From: Streptomyces sp. NBC_00461
GTDB lineage: Bacteria; Actinomycetota; Actinomycetes; Streptomycetales; Streptomycetaceae
Length of the DNA stretch: 64,000 nt
Direction of reading: 5' to 3'
Assembly (NCBI RefSeq): GCF_036013935.1
Contig: NZ_CP107902.1
Span: forward strand, 9,581,001-9,645,000
Below the pieces are notes generated by a model. It made no database searches. It was not told the DNA's origin and was given only the letters and a program-made list of their open reading frames with translations. Shown in pieces: positions 1 through 8,713 of the stretch. Every line of letters starts with the position of its first letter. Positions within the stretch are counted from its first letter, which is position 1. The position numbers and the translations under genes are program-made.

Positions 1-471
1 CCCATTCTCGGCCAGGACTGGCTCGGCGACCCCCAACTGGCCTTCTACGCGGTGGTGTTCGTCATCACCTGGCAGTTCGTGCCCTTCCACACCCTGCTCT
101 ACCAAGCCGGAGCCCGGCAGATCCCCGCCTCGCTCTACGAGGCCGCGTCGATCGACGGCGCGGGCCGCCTCGCCCAGTTCTGGCACATCACCCTGCCCCA
201 GATGCGCTACACCATCGTCACGTCCTCGACGCTGATGGTCGTCGGCTCACTCACCTACTTCGACCTGGTCTTCGTCCTCACCGGCGGCGGCCCCGGCTAC
301 GCCACCCGCATCCTGCCGCTCGACATGTACATCACGGGCTTCCAGAGCAACGAGATGGGCCTCGCCAGCGCCATCTCCGTGGTGCTCGTCGTGGCAGGAC
401 TCGTCGTCTCCCTCGCCCTCACCCGGTTCTCCGGTTTCAACCGGATGCGCAGCCAGCAGGCAGGTATGTGA
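1..471 (+). CDS. Sugar ABC transporter permease (MalF type), 5' end outside window
   Basis: This is the C-terminal part of an inner-membrane permease of a carbohydrate ABC importer. The frame is open from the first base, so the start lies upstream of the window; 156 codons are visible. The ATPase-docking EAA loop is clear (EAASIDGAG...ITLP), followed by hydrophobic helices. Its stop codon overlaps the start of the next permease, so the two are translationally coupled and should form a heterodimer. The sugar-binding protein would be expected upstream. The substrate cannot be read from this fragment. Confidence 0.9.
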   Translation, partial: PILGQDWLGDPQLAFYAVVFVITWQFVPFHTLLYQAGARQIPASLYEAASIDGAGRLAQFWHITLPQMRYTIVTSSTLMVVGSLTYFDLVFVLTGGGPGYATRILPLDMYITGFQSNEMGLASAISVVLVVAGLVVSLALTRFSGFNRMRSQQAGM

Positions 472-1385
472 TGTCCTTGCTCTCCCACGCCCCGTCCACC
501 GGTTCCCCCAGCACACCGCCCCAGGGCGAACCGCCGCCGGCACACCCGCGGCGCAACCCGCTCACCAGCCTGCGCCGCGCCAACCCGCTCGGTGCAGTGG
601 GCGGACTGCTCTGGCTGGTGATCGTCCTCGTGCCGGTCTACTGGGTCCTCGTCACCAGCCTGCGCACCCGCGAGGGCTTCTTCGACGCCAACCCGCTCTC
701 CGTCCCCTCACACCCCACCCTGGACAACTATCGGCAGGTCCTCGACAACGGCTTCACGCACTACCTCCTCAACAGCACGCTGGTCACGGTCGGCGCGACG
801 CTGCTGACCGTCGTCGTCTCCTTCCTGGCGGCCTACGCGATCGTGCGCGGCACCAGCCGGGCCCTGCGCTGGGCGTTCAGCGTCTTCCTGCTGGGCCTCG
901 CCATCCCTCTCCAGGCGACGATCATCCCGGTCTACTACCTGATCGCCAAGGCACAGATGTACGACACCCTGGGAGCGATCGTCCTTCCCTCGGCGGCGTT
1001 CGCGATCCCGCTGACCGTGATCATCCTGGTCAACTTCCTGCGCGACATCCCCGACGAACTGTACGAGTCGATGCGCGCGGACGGCGCCGGCCACTGGCGC
1101 ATGCTGTGGAGCCTCGCACTTCCCCTGTCCCGCCCCGCTCTGATCACGGTCGTCATCTACGACGCCCTGAACGTCTGGAACGGCTTCCTCTTCCCGCTGA
1201 TCCTCACCCAGAGCCCGGACAAGAGGACACTGCCCCTGTTCGTGTGGAGCTTCCAGGGCGAGTTCACCATCAACGTCCCGGCGATCCTGGCAGCAGTGGT
1301 CCTCTCCACGCTGCCCATCCTCGTGCTCTACGTCCTGGGCCGCCGCCAGCTCATCGGCGGACTCACCGCCGGCTTCGGCAAGTGA
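468..1385 (+). CDS. Sugar ABC transporter permease (MalG type)
   Basis: Second permease of the same importer, about 305 residues, the usual MalG-type length. It begins with a GTG at 468 or the ATG at 471, overlapping the upstream stop. A proline-rich cytoplasmic N-terminus of about 45 residues precedes six hydrophobic segments. The EAA loop reads YESMRADGAGHWRMLWSLALP around residue 205. The C-terminus ends in GGLTAGFGK, typical of the family. No ATPase gene follows, which is usual for Streptomyces sugar importers that share MsiK; that sharing is an inference from the family. The operon ends here. Confidence 0.92.
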   Translation: MMSLLSHAPSTGSPSTPPQGEPPPAHPRRNPLTSLRRANPLGAVGGLLWLVIVLVPVYWVLVTSLRTREGFFDANPLSVPSHPTLDNYRQVLDNGFTHYLLNSTLVTVGATLLTVVVSFLAAYAIVRGTSRALRWAFSVFLLGLAIPLQATIIPVYYLIAKAQMYDTLGAIVLPSAAFAIPLTVIILVNFLRDIPDELYESMRADGAGHWRMLWSLALPLSRPALITVVIYDALNVWNGFLFPLILTQSPDKRTLPLFVWSFQGEFTINVPAILAAVVLSTLPILVLYVLGRRQLIGGLTAGFGK

Positions 1386-1473
1386 GAGGCAACAGGACTG
1401 CTCGGCTCCACCCGACTCGGGACAGCGGACTGCAAGACGCTCGGTGCAACTCCCGATCATGGAATACGCGTAG

Positions 1474-1672
1474 ATGACTGGTGAGAACGTGACCAAGTCC
1501 GGGGCTGCCGAGTCCTCGAAGGCTGTGGCGGCCAGGGCTGTGGACGACCAGCTGATCGACGAGATTCGTGAACCGGGCCCAGGCGGAAGGTCTGCAGCGG
1601 ACCGGTGAGGGCGGCCTGCTTCAGCAGCTGCGGCTCCTGGAGTCCGACTGGAAGGCGAGATCGCAGTGATCC
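1474..1672 (+). pseudogene. IS256-family (mutator) transposase, N-terminal remnant
   Basis: The beginning of a mutator-type transposase can be read across two frames. The ATG at 1474 opens a frame with VDDQLIDEI. A one-base shift near 1570 moves to a frame with NRAQAEGLQ.TGEGGLLQQL, a hallmark of IS256 N-termini. A second shift near 1640 is needed to read LEGEIAV, the expected continuation. Nothing of the DDE catalytic part follows, so only about 65 codons survive. It is non-functional. Confidence 0.8.
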
Positions 1673-2049
1673 ATACCCCGCGAACCTCCCAAGCGGCTCC
1701 TGATCAGCTCGTCGAGTTCGCCTTGCCAGACGGTGCCTGACCGATGAGAGGCAAGTGCCCATCGTGGCGAGGTGCCGGAAACTGATCGAAACCGGGCGTC
1801 ATCACCGAGGCTGGTGGCGATACGTCGGCGAAGCTTTCCGCGCTCAGTGCCCCTCGCCTCGTCGATCAGGAACCTCCTGATCACTGTGCAATACAGGATT
1901 TCTCCAGAGAGCCGACTGTGGCGCGAGGCTGGCCGAGGGGGATTCGTGCAGCTCAGCACTGGTCCCGTTGACACTGCCAGGTGCAACAGGTGTCGTCGTA
2001 TCGCCAGTTCAGGTGAAACCCGGCTGCATCTGGCCCGGCAGCTCCTATT
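1673..2049. other. Unassigned decayed sequence
   Basis: This lies between the two transposase remnants. Several overlapping open frames exist on both strands, but none has a ribosome binding site with a recognisable domain. It is most likely debris of inserted elements. I see no gene here. Confidence 0.5.
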
Positions 2050-2700
2050 CCGGTTGCGGGATGGTCCTCGAGCCAGGCCCGGGTGGACAGTCTGTTGTGA
2101 CTGGACAGGTTGTCGGTGACGATCCAGATCTCCCAGTCCGGGGTTGGCGTCCTCGAGTTGTTGCAGGAACTGCTGGTAGAAGACGCTGTTGCGGGAGGAA
2201 GCGGTCATCGTGACGGCCTGGCCGTCGGCGGGTCGCAGGCCGCCGTAGACCCACGTCTTCTCCGGTCCGCGGCTGTAGTCGAGTTCCGCTTTGATCCGGT
2301 GCCCGTCGGGTGACCAGGCGGGTGCGGGCGGGAAGGCCCGTGGGATCGCCGGCCCCAGCTCGTCGGCGCAAATCACCGTCGCGTCGTCGGGCGGGTGGGT
2401 GTAGAGGCCGATGATCCGTGTCGTTTTGGGACGAAGTCCGGGCCCTTCGAGTGTGTCCAGGACCGGGTGCGGCGCCAGCGCACGCCCTCGGCGAGCAGGA
2501 TGCGACGAACCTGCGAGCGGCTCACGTCGATCCCTGCGGCCCGCGCTGCCGCTGCCAGTGAATCCAGGGTCCACTCTGCCGGTCCCGATTCGTCGAAGGC
2601 TCACAGTTCCCCGACGGGCTCCCACCGCAGCCGCCCCGGCGGCACGGTCAACAGCACGGCAACTGGCTCACCAGCGTGATGACAGATCAGTGATCGCACG
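2050..2700 (-). pseudogene. IS630-family transposase, frameshifted remnant
   Basis: Read on the minus strand, the IS630 pattern appears in pieces. From about 2650 to 2410 there is DESGPAEWTLDSLA, then DVSRSQVRRILLAEGVRW. After a frameshift, 2440-2140 carries RIIGLYTHPPDDATVICADE, the first catalytic Asp region, then SPDGHRIKAELDYSRGPEKT and WVYGGLRPADGQAVTMTA. A further shift gives DWEIWIVTDNLSSH, the second catalytic Asp, and LSTRAWLEDHP near 2055. An in-frame TGA before DESGPAEW and at least two frameshifts mark it as dead. The C-terminal third is missing. It abuts the phosphatase gene that ends at 2754. Confidence 0.85.
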
Positions 2701-2753
2701 GTACTGCCCTCGACAACCCAATCTTCGGCCACTGGGATGGGCAGAGTGGTTCC

Positions 2754-4898
2754 TCAGGCCGACAGGAGTCCCGGCAGTTCGTGCGTCGCCCGCGATATCT
2801 CGGTCCAGATCGTCTTGCCGGTCGATGTGTAGCGCGTGCCCCAGCGCTCCGTGACCTGGGCGACGAGGAACAGGCCACGGCCACCCTCATCCTCCATCGC
2901 GGCCCACCGCAGGTGCGGAGAGGTATGGCCGCTGTCGGACACCTCGATGATCAGATCGCGGTCAGGGATGAGTCGAAGACGGATCGGGGCGCCACCGTAG
3001 CGGATCGCATTGGTGACCAGTTCGCTGACAACGAGCTCGACAACGAAACCTGTCTCTTCCTCCACATCCCATTCACCGAGCTTCTCGCATGCCAGTGATC
3101 GGGCACGGGCTACCTCTCCGGGGTCGGCGGGGATGTCCCAGGTGGCAACCAGGGGATCCGGGAGAGAGTGCACTCGAACCAGCAAAAGAGCCGCATCGTC
3201 CTGTGGCGGGCTCGGTAGGAGCGCGTCGATGACAGACTCGCAGGCCACCTCCAGGGGACCGGAGCTGTGGTGCGAGAGTGTGTCGCGCAGCGCACGAAGA
3301 CCGATATCGATGTCGCGCTCGCGGCTTTCGACGAGGCCATCGGTGAACAGGGCCAGCTTGCTGTCCTCAGGCAGTTCGAAGTCGGCACTCTCGAACGGCA
3401 GGCCACCAAGCCCCAACGGTGGACCGGCGGGCAGGTCCAGGATCTCGGCGTCTCCGTCGGCTGTGACCAGGATTGGTGGCGGGTGCCCCGCGCGCGCCAT
3501 GACGCAGTGCCGGGACACCGGGTCGTAGACCGCGTACAGGCAGGTCACACCCAGCGCCTGATCCTCGGCTCCGTCGTCTTCCAGCCCCGTGGCTCCGGCT
3601 CGGGCCACCAGGTCGTCCAGACGGGCGAGCAGTTCGTCCGGCGCGAGATCGAGTGCCGCGAGAGCGGCGACGGTGGTGCGCAGACGCCCCATCGTGGCGG
3701 CCGCTCCCGTGCCGTGTCCCGCTACATCACCGACGATCAGTCCCACCCTCGCACCGGAGAGCGGGATGACGTCGTACCAGTCCCCGCCGACGCCGACCGG
3801 CCCTGCCGCGGGCACATAGCGATGAGCGATCTCTGCCCCCGTCGGCCGTGGCAGAGCACGGGGCAGCAGGTCGCGCTGCAGCATCAGCGCAGTCGCGTGC
3901 TCACGGGTGTACCGGCGAGCGTTGTCCACGCAGACGGCGGTGCGGGAGGCCAGTTCTGCGGCGAGTGCGACTTCCTCTCCGTCGAAGGCATCGCGCGGAG
4001 CGGTCCGGGCGAAGGAGGCGACCCCCAGGACGACCCCTCGGGCCGCCAAGGGGAGGACGAGTACGCCGCTGGCCGGGTCTGTACGGGGTGTTGCGTCTGT
4101 CAGACAGTGCGTCACGGTGGCTGGGGCGGCCACGGGGACTCCCGCTGCGGCGTCCTGTGCCCGTTCGGACACCCGGCACAGGTCCCCGTCAGTGCCGCCG
4201 TCGAGGGGCGGGGGTTCCTGGCCGCTCAGCACTGGCCTCAGGAGATCCACGGTCACCGCGTCCGCGAACTCGGGGACCACGAGTTCCGCCAGGTCGTCGG
4301 CCGTGCGCCGGATGTCCAGGGTTCTGCCGATGCTGCCGCCGGCCCGGCTCAGCAACGCCAGGCGCTGACCGGCTACGTAGCGGTCAGTGATCTCCAGACC
4401 GACTTCACAGACCCCGATCGGCTGTCCGACGTCGTCCTGCAACCGGAAGTAGGAAACGGACCAGACCCGCTGGTGATGGGTGCCGAAGCGTCTGGTGCTC
4501 CGGTAGCGGACATCGATCACGGGCTCGCCGGTACGCAAAGCCCTGCGGATGGGCTCTTCGACATCGGCCTCGATTCCGCCGCCCTCGGAGAGCACCATCC
4601 CGCCCGGTTCGACCTCCGGCAGGCGCTTTCCCGCGACACTCTCCAGCTTCACGCCGAACTGTTCCTCGACGGCAGTGTTGATCCACTGGATGCGGGCGTC
4701 GACGTCGTAGATGACCAGGGTGATCGGTGACTGGTGGGAGAGCCCGGCCAGCGTGGCCTGGTCAATGGCGTTCTGCCGTGCCCGATCCCCGTCCATCGCC
4801 ACCATCAACCACATGACCCGCTCCTGGCCATGGGCCAGCGGAATCAGGCTCAGGGCTACGGGCAGCCCACGGCCGTCCCGGTGTCGTACCGACCGCAT
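2754..4898 (-). CDS. PAS/GAF/SpoIIE (PP2C) phosphatase with C-terminal anti-sigma-type ATPase, 5'-truncated
   Basis: A multidomain signalling phosphatase of about 714 residues from the first ATG. In order: the end of a first PAS domain, a second PAS domain (LVIYDVDARIQWINTAVEEQFG, C-terminal DITDRYVAGQRL), a GAF domain (TLDIRRTADDLAELVVPEF to TAVCVDNARRYT), a SpoIIE PP2C domain (GGDWYDV, VGDVAGHGTGAAATMG, LFTDGLVES, DDAALLL), and a GHKL ATPase (ELVTNAIRYGG, EVSDSGHTS, DEGGRGLFLV). Such proteins control sigma factors by dephosphorylating anti-anti-sigma factors. The same frame stays open upstream to about 5110 and encodes LLLFGYAPGEVLGRSARD, the second half of the first PAS domain, but has no start codon there. 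The PAS beginning is missing; a matching fragment lies at 37013-37151. It is a close paralog of 29566-31983. Confidence 0.88.
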   Translation of the reverse strand: MRSVRHRDGRGLPVALSLIPLAHGQERVMWLMVAMDGDRARQNAIDQATLAGLSHQSPITLVIYDVDARIQWINTAVEEQFGVKLESVAGKRLPEVEPGGMVLSEGGGIEADVEEPIRRALRTGEPVIDVRYRSTRRFGTHHQRVWSVSYFRLQDDVGQPIGVCEVGLEITDRYVAGQRLALLSRAGGSIGRTLDIRRTADDLAELVVPEFADAVTVDLLRPVLSGQEPPPLDGGTDGDLCRVSERAQDAAAGVPVAAPATVTHCLTDATPRTDPASGVLVLPLAARGVVLGVASFARTAPRDAFDGEEVALAAELASRTAVCVDNARRYTREHATALMLQRDLLPRALPRPTGAEIAHRYVPAAGPVGVGGDWYDVIPLSGARVGLIVGDVAGHGTGAAATMGRLRTTVAALAALDLAPDELLARLDDLVARAGATGLEDDGAEDQALGVTCLYAVYDPVSRHCVMARAGHPPPILVTADGDAEILDLPAGPPLGLGGLPFESADFELPEDSKLALFTDGLVESRERDIDIGLRALRDTLSHHSSGPLEVACESVIDALLPSPPQDDAALLLVRVHSLPDPLVATWDIPADPGEVARARSLACEKLGEWDVEEETGFVVELVVSELVTNAIRYGGAPIRLRLIPDRDLIIEVSDSGHTSPHLRWAAMEDEGGRGLFLVAQVTERWGTRYTSTGKTIWTEISRATHELPGLLSA

Positions 4899-5064
4899 GC
4901 CGAGCGTTTCCGTCGGCTTCAGGGCCGCGGAAGCGCCGAGGGGCCCGCTGAACTCGGCTGGATACTCACCCAGTACGTCGCGAGCCGATCTGCCCAGAAC
5001 CTCGCCAGGCGCGTATCCGAACAGAAGCAGGCGAGTTCGCGGATTCTTGGAGGGGGCAACCGCT

Positions 5065-5076
5065 GAACCCGCGCGT
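5065..5076 (+). repeat. Candidate attL: 12-bp direct repeat copy 1
   Basis: GAACCCGCGCGT occurs here and again, in the same orientation, at 36989-37000. This copy lies just beyond the point where the truncated phosphatase stops matching its paralog; the other copy lies just inside the stub carrying the opposite half of the same PAS domain. The repeat could be the core of a recombination site. Twelve bases in GC-rich DNA is modest evidence alone; the position is what makes it notable. Confidence 0.5.
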
Positions 5077-5528
5077 CGTCGCCAGGTTGAAGACCGGAAC
5101 GAGGGCGGGTTCGTCTATGCCTGCAGGAATGAGGCTGCTGTCAGACCTATGGGGATCGTTGGCGTGCGGCGGCGGTGGCTGTTCACGGTGCGCGCGGCGA
5201 CCACGGAGAGATGGTGTCCTGGCGGGTGGTGTGGTGTAGTCGAGCCGCCTTCGTGATGCCGCAGATCGCGGTGGTGATCCGCCCGGCACCCGGGAACTTT
5301 GTGGGTCATGCCGCTGTAGCCAGCCGGCCGGCCGCACAGGAAGCTCCACCGCGCGGCCCGGCTACAGGCTTTGTGTCAGCGCGCCGTCCACATGGCTACA
5401 CCACTCCGTGGGGCACGACTGGGGACCTTGCTGTCCGGTGCCGATGAAGCCTGGTTGCGTCCCATGGCCGTACCGGATCGGAGGCGAAACGTGAGGGCGG
5501 GGCTCGGTGAAAGATGCTGGGAGTCCTC
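5077..5528. other. Gene-free left edge of the island
   Basis: No frame here combines a plausible start with a recognisable protein. Short overlapping frames on both strands have no ribosome binding site and no known motif. It may hold decayed integration or transposon sequence. Nothing can be assigned. Confidence 0.5.
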
Positions 5529-6258
5529 TCAGACGTCGCTGAGGCGCAGGCCGACGTGGGCCTTGTAGCGGCAGTTCACCGAGATCAGGTTGGCTACCAG
5601 CGACTCCACTTGGTGGGCGTTGCGCAGTCGTCCGCCGTAGAGGCCGCGTGCGCCCGGGAGGCGTGAGGCGAGTGCCTGGACGGTGTCGGTGGCGGCGCGT
5701 TCGTCGCCCAGGACGAGTACGTCCGTGTCGATCTTCTCGATCTGCCGGTCTTCCAGAGTGACGGCGGAGAGATGGTGAAACGCAGCGGTCACCCGGGAGT
5801 CAGACAGCAGCGCGGCAGCCTGCTGGGCGGCGCTGCCCTCCTCGGGCCTGAGTGCGTAGGCTCCCTTCTTGTCGAAGCCGAGGGGGTTGACGCAGTCGAC
5901 CACGATCTTGCCGGCGAGTTCATCGCGGAGCGTGGCCAGCAGCTCGGCATGCCCCTCCCAGGGAGTGGCGACGATCACCAGATCGCTCTTCCGCGCGGTC
6001 GTGGCGTTGTCAGCGCCGCGGACGTCAGGGCCGATGTCTGCTGCCGCGGAGGCGGCCCGGGCGGCGTCTCCTGACCCGATGATGACCTGTTGGCCCGCGC
6101 CAGCGAGCCCGGTAGGCGAGGCCGCGCCCCTGCGGGCCGGTTCCGCCGAGGATGCCGACGACCAGGCCGAACACGTCGGGGAGGCGATGGGGATCGTTTC
6201 GAGTGGCTTCAGCGGGAGTGGAGGGACGGGTGCCGGCAGCTTCGTCGAAAGTCGTCAT
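5526..6258 (-). pseudogene. F420:NADP oxidoreductase-like protein, one frameshift
   Basis: An NADPH:F420 reductase (NpdG/Fno type) that would pass hydride between F420 and NADP. Translation from ATG 6258 gives a 30-residue leader, then the Rossmann motif VVGILGGTGPQGRGLAYR. The frame then needs a one-base correction near 6105-6112 (an extra G in the minus-strand run CGGGCTCGC) to continue as LAGAGQQVIIGSGDAARAAS and DLVIVATPWEGH, then DCVNPLGFDKKGAYAL and the expected C-terminus. Everything except that base is conserved, so this is a recent frameshift or a sequence error. It lies last in the ligase-P450-LLM operon, next to an F420 oxidoreductase, so it may regenerate F420H2. Confidence 0.75.
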
Positions 6259-6359
6259 GCTGCGGTCCTCGGCTCGTTCGGTTCGCTCTTCCGCGGCCCG
6301 GTGCCATTCGTCGTCAGCGGGCCGCTCGGGCCGCGATGCGGGACACCGAATCGGCGCCG

Positions 6360-7298
6360 TCAGGCGGTCAGGGACTCCACGCGGCGCATCACCTCGCGGC
6401 AGAACGCGCCCACTCCGTTCGGATCGTCGGTGAACTGCGAGGGCTTGACGCAGAAGGTGGTGAATCCTTGGGCCATCTGCTCGGGGACGGGCTCGAGGGC
6501 CTGGGCGAGGTCGGCGCAGGAGTCGTCGTCGGGGAACACGGCGCGGGTGCCGCCGATCATCTCCAGATCGGCGATGTCGCGGCCCGCGGCGGCCATCGCG
6601 GTCTTCAGCGTCTGCATCTGCTCGGGCGTCACCTTCCCCAGCGGGTTGAAGGCGTGGCCGTACCGGACGATCCTGCGGACCATCGCGTCGTGCATGCCCG
6701 CGCCACCGAAGCACAGTCGGGGGCCGTCCGGGCAGTATGCCTTGGGCTCGAAGTAGACGTCCTGGAAGGCGTAGTACTCGCTCTCGTGAGACACGGGAGA
6801 GGGGCCCCACAACTTCGCCCAGATCTCCAGGTGCTCGTCGAGGAGCTTGCCGCGCCGGGAGAACGGGACGCCGAGTGCCGCGTACTCGTCCCGGCTCCAG
6901 CTGACGTTGGGCAGCACGATCAGGCGGCCCTCGGAGAGAAGGTCGAGGGTGCCGAGCTCACGGGCCAGGAGCAGGGGATGCCGCAGGGGAGCAATGACCG
7001 CCGACGCTGCGAGACGCACGCGCTCGGTGACGGCGGCGATCGCGCTGAGCAGCATGAGCGAGTTGGGCCACGGGGTGTGGGGGTCCTGGTTGCCGGGCAG
7101 GGCGTAGTCGCGGGGGTTGCCCATCACGCCACCTGCTCCGGCGTCGGGGCCGAGCACGATGTGTTCGCTGATCATGACGGAGTCGAATCCGGCGTCCTCG
7201 GCCTCGCGGGCCCAGCGGATCAGGGTCGGCAGATCCGCGCGGCCTCCGGTCATGGTCCAGTTCTCGCTCAGGACGAGCTGCATGCGGGGAGTGGTCAT
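6360..7298 (-). CDS. LLM-class F420-dependent oxidoreductase
   Basis: A TIM-barrel luciferase-like protein of 312 residues. The start chosen is ATG 7298 (MTTPRMQLVLSENW), preceded by GAGGA at good spacing; an in-frame upstream extension is Arg/Pro-rich and not family-like. Recognisable stretches are GFDSVMISEHI near residue 45, the LGTLDLLSEGRLIVLPNVSW flavin region, and GVPFSRRGKLLDEHLEIWAKLW. The F420 class is favoured over FMN because a F420:NADP reductase-like gene follows. It stands third in an operon after the amide ligase and P450, so it probably oxidises or reduces an intermediate of that pathway. The substrate is unknown. Confidence 0.8.
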   Translation of the reverse strand: MTTPRMQLVLSENWTMTGGRADLPTLIRWAREAEDAGFDSVMISEHIVLGPDAGAGGVMGNPRDYALPGNQDPHTPWPNSLMLLSAIAAVTERVRLAASAVIAPLRHPLLLARELGTLDLLSEGRLIVLPNVSWSRDEYAALGVPFSRRGKLLDEHLEIWAKLWGPSPVSHESEYYAFQDVYFEPKAYCPDGPRLCFGGAGMHDAMVRRIVRYGHAFNPLGKVTPEQMQTLKTAMAAAGRDIADLEMIGGTRAVFPDDDSCADLAQALEPVPEQMAQGFTTFCVKPSQFTDDPNGVGAFCREVMRRVESLTA

Positions 7299-7409
7299 CG
7301 TGGTGATCCTCGGGCCGAGTGTTTTTGGCGGGCGGACGAGAGGTGCGGCCGCTCGTGCGGGGCGGGGCGCCCCGGGCGGCCGCATCTTCTGGGCGGCTCG
7401 GGAAGGCGG

Positions 7410-8696
7410 TCAGGCGAGGGTGACTGCGACCGGCAGCTTCTTGATGCCGTTGACGAAGTTGGAGCGCACGCGCGGGACTTCGCCGGTCAGACGGATGTCG
7501 GCGATCCTCGGGATGAGCTCCTCGAACATGATGCGGATCTCGGTGCGGGCGAGGAGGTTGCCCAGGCACAGGTGGGGGCTGCCCTTGCCGAAGGTCACGT
7601 GGTCGTTGTCGGCGCGGGCGACGTCGAAGTCGTACGGGTTGCCGAAGACCGCCTCGTCGCGGTTGCCGGAGGCGTACCACATGACGACCTTGTCGCCCTC
7701 CTTGATGCGCTTGCCGCCCAGTTCCACGTCCCGGGTCGCCGTGCGGCGGAAGTGGTAGACGGGCGACGCCCAGCGCAGGAACTCCTCCACCGCGACGGGG
7801 ATCAGGGACGGGTCCTCCTGGAGCCGGGCCAGCTGCTCGGGGTGCTGGAGGAGGGCCAGCATGGAGTGGGTGATGGTGTGGCGGGTGGTCTCGTTGCCGG
7901 CCACGACGAGGAGCAGGAAGTAGTTGTCGAAGTCCTGCGGCGTGAGGGGAACGCCGTCCCTCGGGGTGGTGTTCACCAGCCTGGACACCAGGTCCGTGCC
8001 GTCGCCGCCGCGCCGCTGCCGGGCCAGCTCACGGCCGTACTCGAAGACCTCCAGCGAGGCGGGCGAGCGGAACGGGAGGTGCCGGTACTGCTCGCTCTCC
8101 GCGCTGTCGAGCAGGACGTCGGCGTAGTCGGGGTCGGTGTTGCCGATGATGCGGTTGCCCCAGTCGATGAGCTGCTGGTTGTCCTCCGGCGGAACGTCGA
8201 GGAGGCGGGCGAGGACGTTGATGGGGAAGTCGGCGGAGACCTCCTTGACGAAGTCGAAGCTCCCCTTGGCGAGCGCCGCGTCCAGCGTGGTGGCGGTCAG
8301 GCCGCGCAGGAAGTCGGTGTAGCTGTTGATGACGCTCGCGCCGAACTGGCGCTGGAGCAGGCTGCGCATGGCGCGGTGGCGGACGCCGTCCAGTTCCAGG
8401 ATGGAGGCACGCGTCTTGATCTGGTCCTCGTCGACCTCTTCGAGGTTGACGAACTTCATCGAGGTGAAGGTCTCGGCGTCGCGGTCGACGCGGGCGATGT
8501 CGGCGTGCCGCGTCACCGCCCAGAAGCCGGAGTTGGGGGCCTCCTCGGGCTGCCAGTGCACCGGGTCCTGGTGACGCAGGGTGTGGAACATCCGCCACGG
8601 GGTGATCCCGTCGGTGAAGTTGTCCAGGTCGGCGAGGTTGACGTCCGCAAGCGGCATCGGCTCGTTCACGGCGGCGGTCGGGGTCTCGGTCGTCAT
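7410..8696 (-). CDS. Cytochrome P450 (CYP124/125/142-like heme loop)
   Basis: A soluble class I bacterial P450 of 428 residues. ATG 8696 has GGGAG upstream and is preferred to ATG 8717. The I-helix oxygen-activation motif is canonical (VVAGNETTRHT, about residue 245), the K-helix ExxR is present (EEFLRW), and the heme loop reads FGKGSPHLCLGN with the Cys ligand near 376. The two residues between the second Gly and His match the CYP124/125/142 layout. Electrons probably come from the divergently encoded ferredoxin (10387) and reductase (10578). The gene begins 17 bases after the amide ligase stop, so they are co-transcribed. A hydroxylation or dealkylation of the pathway amine is an inference. 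Confidence 0.9.
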   Translation of the reverse strand: MTTETPTAAVNEPMPLADVNLADLDNFTDGITPWRMFHTLRHQDPVHWQPEEAPNSGFWAVTRHADIARVDRDAETFTSMKFVNLEEVDEDQIKTRASILELDGVRHRAMRSLLQRQFGASVINSYTDFLRGLTATTLDAALAKGSFDFVKEVSADFPINVLARLLDVPPEDNQQLIDWGNRIIGNTDPDYADVLLDSAESEQYRHLPFRSPASLEVFEYGRELARQRRGGDGTDLVSRLVNTTPRDGVPLTPQDFDNYFLLLVVAGNETTRHTITHSMLALLQHPEQLARLQEDPSLIPVAVEEFLRWASPVYHFRRTATRDVELGGKRIKEGDKVVMWYASGNRDEAVFGNPYDFDVARADNDHVTFGKGSPHLCLGNLLARTEIRIMFEELIPRIADIRLTGEVPRVRSNFVNGIKKLPVAVTLA

Positions 8697-8713
8697 CGCA
8701 TGGCTCCCAGTCG

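Noticed and set aside
1621..2625. Functional 334-codon minus-strand gene
   Set aside because: Only one block reads as IS630 transposase; the rest of the pattern lies in other frames, so this is a decayed element.
5175..5447. Small gene at the left island edge
   Set aside because: Codon use and product are non-descript and no start signal supports it.
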